A DNA stretch of 64,000 nt from Rhodobacterales bacterium (lineage in GTDB: Bacteria; Pseudomonadota; Alphaproteobacteria; Rhodobacterales; Rhodobacteraceae), in NCBI GenBank assembly GCA_002747325.1, contig PDOZ01000028.1:62001-126000 (forward strand), given 5' to 3'. Shown here piece after piece: positions 26,673 to 34,242 of this stretch. The notes beneath the pieces were generated by a model. It searched no databases, had not been told where the DNA came from, and worked only from the letters and a program-made list of their open reading frames with translations. Each line of letters opens with the position of its first letter. Position 1 is the first letter of the stretch. The position numbers were made by a program, and so were the translations under genes.

Positions 26673-27218
26673 ATGTTTCGTTCTGCCCTGCTATACGCGG
26701 CCCTTCTGCTCGGTGCAAACGCCGCCTTGGCCGAAAATGCGCTTGAGGCGCTGAAAACCGGCGAGATGAAGCGGCTGATGCTGCTGGAGGCTCCGGTTGC
26801 AGCTTCAGCGGCGCAATTCGTGGACGCTCAGGGCGCAGCCCATTCTCTGACCGAGTATCGTGGCAAGGTGGTGCTGGCGAATTTCTGGGCCATCTCCTGC
26901 GCACCCTGCCGCAAGGAAATGCCCGCGCTGAATGCGTTGGAAACGGAAATGGGCGGGGCGGATTTCGCCGTGGTGCCGATTGCGATTGGCTATAACAACC
27001 TCGCCGCCATCGACCGCTTCTTCACCAAACAGCAGATCGACGCCCTGCCGCTCCTGTTTGACAAGGACCGCGTGGTGGCTTCGGAAATGGGCGTTGGCTA
27101 TCCGCCGGTGACTGTGCTGATCGACCGCGCAGGCAACGAGGTCGGGCGACTGATCGGCGAGGCGGATTGGAACAGCCCGGAAGCGCGCGCCATGATTCAG
27201 GCGCTGATCGAGCGCTAA
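26673..27218 (+). CDS. TlpA-like thiol:disulfide oxidoreductase
   Basis: A 181-residue exported thioredoxin-fold protein. A signal peptide covers residues 1-20 (ALLLGANAALA). The active site is SCAPC, with Cys76 and Cys79, in the usual TlpA/ResE-like context VVLANFWAISCAPCRKEMP. A cis-proline loop YPPVTVLID follows. Likely a periplasmic reductant in cytochrome c or copper-site maturation; no partner genes are adjacent. ATG at 26673 with GGAG upstream. The start lies only 24 bp from the divergent argH start, and the stop overlaps the end of tag by 4 bp on the other strand. Confidence 0.92.
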   Translation: MFRSALLYAALLLGANAALAENALEALKTGEMKRLMLLEAPVAASAAQFVDAQGAAHSLTEYRGKVVLANFWAISCAPCRKEMPALNALETEMGGADFAVVPIAIGYNNLAAIDRFFTKQQIDALPLLFDKDRVVASEMGVGYPPVTVLIDRAGNEVGRLIGEADWNSPEARAMIQALIER

Positions 27219-27763
27219 CGCGCCGGACAGCCCTTAATATGGTCATTTACCAACCCGCATGCCTGCATCCACGCATAGACAATCGTCGGGCCAACGAATT
27301 TGAACCCCGCCTTGCGCAACGCCTTCGACAACGCTTCTGAGGTCTCGGTCTTGGCGGGCACATCGGCGAGCGATTCGAAGTGGTTATCCTGTGGTTCGCC
27401 ACCCACAAAACTCCAAACAAATTGAGAGAAATTCTCCGCACCGCCCATGGCAAGGTAAGCGCGCGCATTGCCAATCGTCGCCTCGATCTTGCCGCGATGG
27501 CGCACGATACCGGGGTCTTCCAACAGCCGGGCAACCTCCGCTTCGCCCCATCCGGCAATGACCTCCGGGTCGAAATTCGCAAAGGCCTCCCGGAAATTCT
27601 CCCGCTTTTTCAATATGGTAATCCAACTCAACCCGGCCTGAAACCCGTCCAGAATGAGCTTCTCCCACAGCGCGCGCCCGTCATATTCCGGCACGCCCCA
27701 TTCCTCATCGTGATAGGCCACATGAAGCGGATCCTCCCCGCACCAACCGCACCGTTCACCCAT
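27215..27763 (-). CDS. tag: DNA-3-methyladenine glycosylase I
   Basis: Removes 3-methyladenine from alkylated DNA, 182 aa. Zinc ligands of the family are present: Cys5, His18, His175 and Cys179 (in NDHIKGC). Other family blocks are MGERCGWCG, YHDEEWGVP with the base-pocket glutamate, LILDGFQAGLSWITIL, and FVGPTIVYAWMQACG. ATG at 27763 gives the family N-terminus; the frame opens at 27820. Convergent with the TlpA-like gene. Confidence 0.96.
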   Translation of the reverse strand: MGERCGWCGEDPLHVAYHDEEWGVPEYDGRALWEKLILDGFQAGLSWITILKKRENFREAFANFDPEVIAGWGEAEVARLLEDPGIVRHRGKIEATIGNARAYLAMGGAENFSQFVWSFVGGEPQDNHFESLADVPAKTETSEALSKALRKAGFKFVGPTIVYAWMQACGLVNDHIKGCPAR

Positions 27764-27858
27764 CGCACCCCCCAAAGATCCAATTTTAGATAAATGCCCG
27801 CATTTACGTCTTCTTAGCAAAGTCGCGCGATATTGTCAGGACCAAGGAAGAGGAATCC

Positions 27859-28692
27859 ATGTCCGACCCATTTGCTGCCGCCAATGCTGCGACGTTCAAC
27901 AGCTCCCCCCTGTCTCAGGCGATTTCCAGCCGGGACGGGGATACGATGCAAATTGTAAAAGCCGCCATCAATGCGGGACAGGTCATGCTCGCGTTTCAGC
28001 CGGTCGTGCGCGCCGCCGACACGCGCGTCCCCGCTTTTTACGAGGGGCTGGCGCGGGTGATGGACCATACCGGGCGCATTATCCCGGCGAAGGAATTCAT
28101 CGACGTGGTGGAGAATCAGCCGCTGGGCCGTAAGCTGGACACGCTGGCGCTGCAACTCGGGCTGGAGGCGCTGGAAATGGAACCGTCCCTGCGCCTGTCC
28201 ATCAACATGTCCGCCCGCTCTATTGGCTACCCGGACTGGATCAATACCCTGCGCGAGGGGCTGCAACGCATCCCGACCGCCGGGGAGCGTCTGATTCTGG
28301 AAATCACCGAACGCACCGCGATTGTCATGCCGGAACTGGTTCAGGTCTTCATGGCAGAAATGCAGGCACAGGGCGTGTCCTTCGCGCTGGACGATTTCGG
28401 CGCCGGATATACCGCCTTTCGATATCTGAAAGACTTTTACTTCGACATCCTGAAAATCGACGGGGAATATATCCGGCACATCGCCGATAACCCGGACAAT
28501 CAGGTTCTGGCCCGCGCCATGCTCGCCATCGCCCAACATTTCGACATGATCACCATCGCGGAAGGGGTGGAAAGTTGGGAAGATGCGGAGTTTCTCATGG
28601 GATCCGGCTTCGACCTGCTGCAAGGCTATTTCTTCGGCACCCCAACCATTACCCCCTGGTGGGTCAACGAGTATCAAAAACTCAGCGGGTAG
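27859..28692 (+). CDS. EAL-domain cyclic-di-GMP phosphodiesterase
   Basis: A 277-residue stand-alone EAL protein without sensor domain or membrane segment. The signature is YEGL (Glu62), a common variant of EAL. Other metal and catalytic positions look intact: Asn116 in SINMSA, Glu148 in EITE, Asp178-Asp179 in DDFGAGY, Lys199 in LKID, Glu235 in EGVES and Gln255 in LLQGYFF. It should therefore hydrolyse c-di-GMP to pGpG. A gene for a secreted adhesin lies 18 kb away, a plausible c-di-GMP output, but no link is shown. Confidence 0.93.
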   Translation: MSDPFAAANAATFNSSPLSQAISSRDGDTMQIVKAAINAGQVMLAFQPVVRAADTRVPAFYEGLARVMDHTGRIIPAKEFIDVVENQPLGRKLDTLALQLGLEALEMEPSLRLSINMSARSIGYPDWINTLREGLQRIPTAGERLILEITERTAIVMPELVQVFMAEMQAQGVSFALDDFGAGYTAFRYLKDFYFDILKIDGEYIRHIADNPDNQVLARAMLAIAQHFDMITIAEGVESWEDAEFLMGSGFDLLQGYFFGTPTITPWWVNEYQKLSG

Positions 28693-28702
28693 GGATGTAG
28701 CC

Positions 28703-28732
28703 TTGACAGCTTTTTGCGGCGCGGCATAGCCT
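28703..28732 (+). promoter_or_regulatory. Candidate sigma-70 promoter of phaA
   Basis: TTGACA at 28703-28708 is followed after 18 bases by TAGCCT at 28727-28732, about 60 bp before the phaA ATG and just after the EAL gene stop. The -35 is perfect; the -10 is weak, as often in GC-rich alphaproteobacteria. Confidence 0.4.
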
Positions 28733-28792
28733 CTTGCCAGCCCGCCCCAACGCCGGGAACCGTATTGCCTGACAGGCCAGAGGAGAAAAACC

Positions 28793-29968
28793 ATGACAAA
28801 TGCCGTAATCGTATCCGCCGCCCGCACCCCGGTCGGCAGCTTCAACGGATCCTTCGCCAACGTCCCGGCGCATGAGCTGGGCCGCACCGTTCTGGAAGCG
28901 CTGGTTGAACGCGCCGGGATCGACAAAGCCGACGTATCCGAAACCATTCTCGGACAGGTTCTGGCCGCCGGACAAGGGCAAAACCCCGCCCGTCAGGCCC
29001 ATATCAATGCAGGTCTGCCGATTGAAAGCGCCGCCTGGGGCATCAATCAGGTCTGCGGTTCCGGCCTGCGCGCCGTTGCCCTCGCCGCGCAACACGTTGC
29101 CCTCGGCGACGCCGCCATCGTTGCCGCAGGCGGACAGGAAAACATGACCCTCTCGCCCCATGTCTCGCATCTGCGCGCTGGCGTCAAAATGGGCGACACC
29201 AAACTGATCGACTGCATGATCAAAGACGGTCTCTGGGACGCCTTCAACGGTTATCATATGGGCCAGACCGCTGAAAACGTGGCGCAAAAATGGGGTATTA
29301 CCCGCGAAATGCAGGACGAATTCGCCGTCGCCTCGCAAAACAAAGCAGAAGCCGCGCAAAAAACGGGCCGCTTTGCCGATGAAATCACCCCGGTCACGAT
29401 CAAGACCCGCAAGGGCGACATCGTGGTCAACAGTGATGAATACATTCGCCACGGCGCCACGCTGGAAAACATGCAGAAACTGCGTCCCGCTTTCGTCAAG
29501 GATGGCACCGTCACCGCCGCCAACGCCTCCGGCATCAACGATGGCGCCGCCGGGGTTCTGGTCATGTCAGAAGAAGAAGCTGCCAAACGCGGGCTGAAGC
29601 CGCTGGCGCGCATCGCCTCTTACGCCACCGCTGGCCTCGATCCCTCCATTATGGGCGTCGGCCCGATCTACGCCTCGCGCAAGGCGCTCGACAAAGCCGG
29701 TTGGAACGTCGCCGATCTGGACCTGATCGAAGCCAACGAAGCCTTCGCGGCACAGGCCTGCGCCGTTAACAAGGACATGGGCTGGGATCCGGCGAAGGTG
29801 AACGTCAACGGCGGCGCCATCGCCATCGGCCACCCGATCGGCGCATCTGGTGCGCGCATTCTCAACACGTTGCTGTTTGAAATGCAGCGCCGTGAAGCCA
29901 GCAAAGGGCTCGCAACGCTCTGTATCGGCGGTGGCATGGGCGTTGCCATGTGCCTCGAACGCGCCTAG
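28793..29968 (+). CDS. phaA: Acetyl-CoA acetyltransferase (beta-ketothiolase)
   Basis: Condenses two acetyl-CoA to acetoacetyl-CoA, the first step toward polyhydroxybutyrate and the ethylmalonyl-CoA pathway; 391 aa. The nucleophile Cys88 lies in NQVCGSG, and the other catalytic residues are His347 in [10 protein letters not shown] and Cys377 in [19 protein letters not shown] precedes the ATG. It is followed by a palindromic element and a terminator before phaB, so the two genes are probably transcribed separately despite being neighbours. Confidence 0.96.
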   Translation: MTNAVIVSAARTPVGSFNGSFANVPAHELGRTVLEALVERAGIDKADVSETILGQVLAAGQGQNPARQAHINAGLPIESAAWGINQVCGSGLRAVALAAQHVALGDAAIVAAGGQENMTLSPHVSHLRAGVKMGDTKLIDCMIKDGLWDAFNGYHMGQTAENVAQKWGITREMQDEFAVASQNKAEAAQKTGRFADEITPVTIKTRKGDIVVNSDEYIRHGATLENMQKLRPAFVKDGTVTAANASGINDGAAGVLVMSEEEAAKRGLKPLARIASYATAGLDPSIMGVGPIYASRKALDKAGWNVADLDLIEANEAFAAQACAVNKDMGWDPAKVNVNGGAIAIGHPIGASGARILNTLLFEMQRREASKGLATLCIGGGMGVAMCLERA

Positions 29969-29970
29969 AG

Positions 29971-30078
29971 CAGAAATCGTTAAATCTGGATCAAAATTCT
30001 CTGCCTCTCCATCAGCATCCTGCTGATTTCGAACGCGAATTTTGATGCTTGACGTCGCAATTAAAACAATTTCGCTTT
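29971..30078. repeat. Nested palindromic intergenic element downstream of phaA
   Basis: ATCAAAATTC (29990-29999) pairs with GAATTTTGAT (30037-30046), and inside it ATCAGCA (30011-30017) pairs with TGCTGAT (30021-30027). Weaker outer pairing (AGCAGAAATCGTT region with AACAATTTCGCT region) extends it to about 108 bp. It is AT-rich compared with its neighbours and looks like a dispersed palindromic repeat; only one copy occurs in the window. No coding frame. Confidence 0.6.
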
Positions 30079-30105
30079 AACCGCAACAGACCGATCACAA
30101 CAAGG

Positions 30106-30133
30106 GGGGCGCTACGGCGCCCCTTTTCTTTTT
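30106..30133 (+). terminator. Intrinsic terminator after phaA
   Basis: GGGGCGC (30106-30112) and GCGCCCC (30117-30123) form a 7-bp stem with loop TACG, followed by TTTTCTTTTT. It lies about 140 bp after phaA, beyond the palindromic element, and 80 bp before phaB. Confidence 0.85.
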
Positions 30134-30212
30134 CGCCGCTCCCCGAGTATTATTGTTGCGCTGCGACGCAGCATTAGGTAATTTAGTTACAACCACAATT
30201 CAGGGAGGAATC

Positions 30213-30935
30213 ATGTCCAGAACCGCACTCGTCACCGGAGGAACCCGCGGCATCGGCGCCGCCATCTCGAAAGCGTTGAAAGACGCGGGCCACAAAGTCG
30301 CCGCCTCCTACGCAGGCAACGACGAAGCCGCCGCCAAGTTCACCGCAGAAACCGGCATCGCGACCTATAAATGGGACGTCGCCGATTACGACGCCTCCGC
30401 CGCCGGGATCGCACAGGTCGAAGCAGACCTCGGCCCGATCGACATCGTGGTCGCCAATGCGGGCATCACCCGCGACGCGCCGTTCCACAAAATGACGAAA
30501 GAACAATGGCATCAGGTCATCGACACCAACCTGACCGGCGTTTTCAACACGGTGCATCCGATCTGGCCGGGCATGCGCGAGCGCAAATTTGGCCGCATCG
30601 TGGTCATTTCCTCGATCAACGGCCAGAAGGGACAGTTCGGGCAGGTCAATTACGCCGCAACGAAAGCGGGCGACCTCGGCATCGTGAAATCGCTGGCTCA
30701 GGAAGGCGCGCGCGCCGGCATCACCGCCAACGCCATTTGTCCGGGCTATATCGCCACGGAAATGGTCATGGCGGTGCCGGAAAATGTGCGCGAAGCCATC
30801 ATTTCGCAAATCCCAACCGGACGCCTCGGCGAACCGGAAGAAATCGCCCGCTGCGTCCTGTTCCTGACTGCCGACGATGCGGGCTTTGTTAATGGCTCGA
30901 CGATTTCCGCCAATGGCGGGCAATTCTTCGTCTGA
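30213..30935 (+). CDS. phaB: Acetoacetyl-CoA reductase
   Basis: Short-chain dehydrogenase, 240 aa, reducing acetoacetyl-CoA to (R)-3-hydroxybutyryl-CoA with NADPH. The cofactor motif TGGTRGIG is at residues 8-15, NAG in VVANAGITRD near 82-84, the catalytic serine in ISSINGQKGQ, and Tyr147/Lys151 in YAATK. Family-specific features are FHKMTKEQW and the C-terminus ANGGQFFV. ATG at 30213 follows GGGAGG. The polymerase phaC is not in the window. Confidence 0.96.
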   Translation: MSRTALVTGGTRGIGAAISKALKDAGHKVAASYAGNDEAAAKFTAETGIATYKWDVADYDASAAGIAQVEADLGPIDIVVANAGITRDAPFHKMTKEQWHQVIDTNLTGVFNTVHPIWPGMRERKFGRIVVISSINGQKGQFGQVNYAATKAGDLGIVKSLAQEGARAGITANAICPGYIATEMVMAVPENVREAIISQIPTGRLGEPEEIARCVLFLTADDAGFVNGSTISANGGQFFV

Positions 30936-30950
30936 ACCAACATCTGCTGA

Positions 30951-30970
30951 ACCGACCCTGCGGGGTCGGT
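30951..30970 (+). terminator. Hairpin terminator after phaB
   Basis: ACCGACCC (30951-30958) and GGGTCGGT (30963-30970) form a perfect 8-bp stem with a 4-base loop. The following TCCCTGTTTG is only moderately T-rich. Located 16 bp after the phaB stop. Confidence 0.6.
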
Positions 30971-30991
30971 TCCCTGTTTGATGGGAACACC

Positions 30992-31855
30992 ATGCAGAGA
31001 TCACGCGCAACGTGGATCGGGTTTTCCGCCATCGGTCTTTGGTCCCTGCTCGCATTGTTCACCGTGGCCAGCGCGCCAGTGCCGCCCTTTCTGCTCAGCG
31101 CATTATGCTTCACCATCGGCGGGACCATCGGGATCATCTGGGCGATGGCAACCGGACAAATCAGAATACTGCTCCGCATTCCCGCAACCATCTACGCCTT
31201 TGGAACGCTTGGCTTATTTGGCTATCACGCACTGTATTTCTCCGCCCTACGCCTGGCCCCACCGGCGCAGGCGGGGCTGATCGCCTATCTCTGGCCGCTG
31301 TTGATCGTGCTGTTTTCCGGCCTGTTACCCGGCGAAAAACTACGCAGCGGACACATATTCGGCGCGCTGATCTGCTTTTTCGGTGCGGGAATCATCATCG
31401 GTGGAGACCTCTTGCACCCCACCCCCGGCGCCTTGCCGGGTTACATCCTCGCCGCCCTATGCGCGCTGACCTGGTCCGGCTATTCCGTCCTCTCCCGCCG
31501 CCTTGGCGCGGTTCCAACCATTTCCGTCACGGTCTTTTGCCTCGCAACCGCCGCACTTTCCGGCGCTGCACACATGCTTTTTGAAGAAACCCTATGGCCA
31601 ACAGGCATCACCGGCTGGCTTGCAGTGATCGCGTTGGGGCTTGGCCCGGTTGGGCTGGCGTTTTTCACATGGGATATTGGTATGAAATCGGGCGACATCC
31701 AAATGCTGGGAACCGCCGCCTACGCCGCTCCCCTCCTATCGACCCTGATCCTGATTTTCGCCGGGATGGCCGAGCCGCGCCCGGCGGTTCTTATTGCGGC
31801 GCTTCTGATTGCAACCGGCGCCGCCATCGCCGCGCGGGCGGGGCGACGCCGGTAA
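30992..31855 (+). CDS. EamA-family exporter, YddG-like
   Basis: A 287-residue drug/metabolite transporter with ten predicted membrane helices in two EamA repeats (about 7-135 and 147-280). The YddG type is suggested by LYFSALRLAPPAQAGLIAYLWPLLIVLFS, which YddG-like aromatic amino acid exporters share, and by FFTWDIGMKSGD in the second repeat. Substrate not provable from sequence. ATG at 30992 lies 21 bp beyond the phaB hairpin. Convergent with the YdcH-type gene. Confidence 0.88.
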   Translation: MQRSRATWIGFSAIGLWSLLALFTVASAPVPPFLLSALCFTIGGTIGIIWAMATGQIRILLRIPATIYAFGTLGLFGYHALYFSALRLAPPAQAGLIAYLWPLLIVLFSGLLPGEKLRSGHIFGALICFFGAGIIIGGDLLHPTPGALPGYILAALCALTWSGYSVLSRRLGAVPTISVTVFCLATAALSGAAHMLFEETLWPTGITGWLAVIALGLGPVGLAFFTWDIGMKSGDIQMLGTAAYAAPLLSTLILIFAGMAEPRPAVLIAALLIATGAAIAARAGRRR

Positions 31856-31860
31856 ACACG

Positions 31861-32025
31861 TCAGGCGCTCAGCCGTTCGATTTCTTCTTTCAGCCGCAGT
31901 TTCTCTTTCTTCATGGCAACAATATCGAGGTCATTGGTGCCCGGACTGGCCTGAGCCTTTTCCACTTCCAGCGAGAGGGCTTCGTGCTTTTTGCGCAGCT
32001 CTTCAAGGTGAGCATCAACGGCCAT
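31861..32025 (-). CDS. YdcH family protein (DUF465)
   Basis: A 54-residue acidic/basic helical protein. The pattern HLEELRKKHEALSLEVEKAQ, then KKEKLRLKEEIERL, is the DUF465 signature of small coiled-coil proteins found widely in proteobacteria. ATG at 32025 with CAGGAGAA upstream; the open frame extends to 32097 but the family starts here. Function unknown. The 72-bp gap behind it separates it from the methyltransferase gene on the same strand. Confidence 0.9.
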   Translation of the reverse strand: MAVDAHLEELRKKHEALSLEVEKAQASPGTNDLDIVAMKKEKLRLKEEIERLSA

Positions 32026-32097
32026 GGCGTTCTCCTGTTTTATGGGTTGCACCCTAGTGCAGCACAAAATTGCGCGATTGTCACGAAATCGTTGCAC

Positions 32098-32850
32098 TTA
32101 AATTGAAAGAGATGCGCCGTCGCGAAAGATTGCGTTAGCGAAGGGGGTATAATGCTCATGATCCCCCGGATGCGCGCCGCCGTCATGCAGCACCAGCGGC
32201 GCGGCCAATCGAAACGCGCCCCGCCCCCCTTTACGCGCAGCGACCAAGGCAAGGCTGGCATCGCGCCCCGCGCGCCCCGTGATCGGCTTGACCACAACCG
32301 AACCAACCCGGCCATCAAACGCCTGCAACACCTCCTGCACCCGTTCGGCCCGCTGAATGAGCGTGATCCAGCCGCGCGGCCTCGTGCGTCGCACCGCAAC
32401 GTCGACCCATGCCGCCAGCGGTGTCTCCTCGAACAGGGCAATTTCGCGCGCCCGATTAGCCGACGGCGTGCCCTTTTCCGTCTGATAATAAGGCGGATTC
32501 ATCAACACATGATGAAACTGTTTTTCGGAAATTTCCGGCGGCATGTGCTGAAGATCGGCGCAGAAAACCTGCATCGAAAGGCTGTTCTGCGCCGCGTTTT
32601 GTCGCGCAAGCGCCGCATATTCCGGCTGCATCTCAACGCCATAAAGCGCCAGACCCGGTACGCGTCGCCCCAAACACAGCGCCGCCGTGCCCACGCCGCA
32701 TCCCAGTTCCAAAACCGCCTCGCCCGAACGCGCAGACACGGCGGCGGCGAGCAAAACCGGGTCAATCCCGGCGCGATAGCCCTGGCGCGGCTGCCGGATC
32801 ACCAGCTTGCCGCCCAGAAACAGATCTTCCGACAACGCCCCCTCGCTCAC
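32098..32850 (-). CDS. tRNA1(Val) (adenine(37)-N6)-methyltransferase family protein
   Basis: A 250-residue class I SAM methyltransferase of the TrmN6/YfiC type, which methylates N6 of A37 in tRNA-Val in E. coli. The start LFLGGKLVIRQPRQGYRAGIDPVLLAA is the family hallmark. SAM motif LELGCGVGTAAL (about 48-59) and the amino-methyltransferase motif NPPY (in VLMNPPYYQ) are intact. Its first codons overlap the DUF2007 gene by 4 bp, so the two are cotranscribed. Confidence 0.9.
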   Translation of the reverse strand: MSEGALSEDLFLGGKLVIRQPRQGYRAGIDPVLLAAAVSARSGEAVLELGCGVGTAALCLGRRVPGLALYGVEMQPEYAALARQNAAQNSLSMQVFCADLQHMPPEISEKQFHHVLMNPPYYQTEKGTPSANRAREIALFEETPLAAWVDVAVRRTRPRGWITLIQRAERVQEVLQAFDGRVGSVVVKPITGRAGRDASLALVAARKGGRGAFRLAAPLVLHDGGAHPGDHEHYTPFANAIFRDGASLSI

Positions 32851-33065
32851 GTTTCCCGCACCTCCAGCCCATTGTCGCGCAAAACCGCCCGAGCGCGCTC
32901 GAAAGCTTCCGTCGCCACCATCAACCGGCGCGGCAAAATGCCGATGGACCCCTCAAGCGCGCTCATATGGACGTCCATCGCAAAGACCGCTATACCTTCG
33001 CCATCCAATAGCGCCTGCGCGAACGCGATTTCCGTTGGGTCGTTGCTTCGCAAAAGTTCTTTCAC
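32847..33065 (-). CDS. DUF2007 family protein
   Basis: A 72-residue protein from a GTG at 33065. The sequence opens MKELLRSNDPTEIAFAQALL and ends with LPRRLMVATEAFERARAVL, the DUF2007 pattern (a small ferredoxin-like fold called a putative signal-transducing protein). The frame is open to 33158, but the extra 31 residues are not part of the family and would run into the divergent gene's promoter. Its stop overlaps the methyltransferase start. Divergent from the polyprenyl synthase. Confidence 0.87.
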   Translation of the reverse strand: MKELLRSNDPTEIAFAQALLDGEGIAVFAMDVHMSALEGSIGILPRRLMVATEAFERARAVLRDNGLEVRET

Positions 33066-33135
33066 AATGGGGGCTCGCTTTGGTAAGTGGCGTGTCGAGG
33101 ATTCGACGACAAAAGAATAACGGGAACACAAAGCG

Positions 33136-34137
33136 GTGACCATGCGCGACGAGAACATTCATGCCCCGCATACCCGGCTGGCGGAGGTGCTTTCGGACGA
33201 TCTGAACGCGGTTTCGGAGTTGATTCGCACGCGTATGGCGTCGAAACATGCCCCGCGCATCCCGGAAGTGACCGCGCATCTGGTCGAAGCAGGGGGCAAA
33301 CGCCTGCGTCCGATGCTGACTTTGGCTGCGGCAAATATGCTCGGCTACAGCGGCACGCATCACCAGCTTCTCGCCGCAACGGTTGAGTTCATTCACACGG
33401 CAACGCTGTTGCACGACGATGTGGTCGACGAGAGCGCCCAGCGGCGCGGACGGCCAACGGCGAACCTGCTTTGGGACAACAAATCTTCCGTTCTGGTCGG
33501 CGATTACCTGTTCGCCCGCTCGTTTCAGTTGATGACCGAAACCGGCTCGATAGACGTGCTGAACATCCTCGCCAACGCTTCCGCCACCATCGCCGAGGGG
33601 GAAGTGTTGCAACTGACCGCCTCGCAGGACCTTCGCACCAATCAGGACACCTACCTTCAGGTCGTGCGCGGCAAAACGGCAGCGCTGTTTTCCGCTGCCT
33701 GCGAGGTTGGCGCCGTGGTGGCCAATGCCCCGAAAGCGCAGCAAGAGGCGCTATTTGCCTATGGTGACGCGTTAGGCATTGCCTTTCAGATCGCCGACGA
33801 TTTGCTTGATTTCTGGGGCGATGACGGGATCGGCAAAAACCGGGGCGATGATTTCCGCGAGCGCAAGCTTACCCTGCCGATTATTCTGGCCATCGCCGAG
33901 GCAGACGATGCGGAGCGGGCATTCTGGGTGCGCACGATTGAAAAAGGGCGTCAGGAAGAGGGCGATCTCGAACAGGCGCTGGCGCTGATGAACAAGCACG
34001 GAACGCTGGAAGCAACACGCGACATCGCCAATAGCTGGGCGGACAAGGCTAAAACGGCGCTCACCGCCCTGCCGGAACACCCGATTCGCGAGTTATTGAG
34101 CGAGATTGCCGATTACGTCGTGCGGCGGCTAAACTAA
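33136..34137 (+). CDS. ispB: Long-chain polyprenyl diphosphate synthase
   Basis: Builds the all-trans C40-C50 prenyl tail of ubiquinone from farnesyl or geranylgeranyl diphosphate; about 333 aa. GGKRLRP (about 53-59) binds diphosphate. The first aspartate-rich motif is DDVVD (94-98), preceded by small residues typical of long-chain enzymes; the second is in IADDLLDF. The start may be GTG 33136 or ATG 33142, two codons later. Chain length cannot be fixed from sequence; in this bacterial group ubiquinone-10 would be expected. Followed by a palindromic element instead of a classic terminator. Confidence 0.92.
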   Translation: MTMRDENIHAPHTRLAEVLSDDLNAVSELIRTRMASKHAPRIPEVTAHLVEAGGKRLRPMLTLAAANMLGYSGTHHQLLAATVEFIHTATLLHDDVVDESAQRRGRPTANLLWDNKSSVLVGDYLFARSFQLMTETGSIDVLNILANASATIAEGEVLQLTASQDLRTNQDTYLQVVRGKTAALFSAACEVGAVVANAPKAQQEALFAYGDALGIAFQIADDLLDFWGDDGIGKNRGDDFRERKLTLPIILAIAEADDAERAFWVRTIEKGRQEEGDLEQALALMNKHGTLEATRDIANSWADKAKTALTALPEHPIRELLSEIADYVVRRLN

Positions 34138-34156
34138 GGCGTTTGACGAAATAGTT

Positions 34157-34211
34157 GATGTAAAGAGCATCACTTAACGCGTTGAAATCTTTGATTTCAG
34201 GCAGCGTTAAG
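34157..34211. repeat. Palindromic intergenic element after ispB
   Basis: CTTAACGC (34173-34180) pairs with GCGTTAAG (34204-34211), and inside it TGAAATC (34183-34189) pairs with GATTTCA (34193-34199) across a TTT loop. A small hairpin GATG/CATC (34157-34171) lies just in front. The AT-rich, nested structure resembles a dispersed bacterial repeat and could act as terminator for ispB. It differs in sequence from the element at 29971-30078. Confidence 0.6.
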
Positions 34212-34242
34212 GGATACAGGTTTTTCGCATAACGCTATAACC

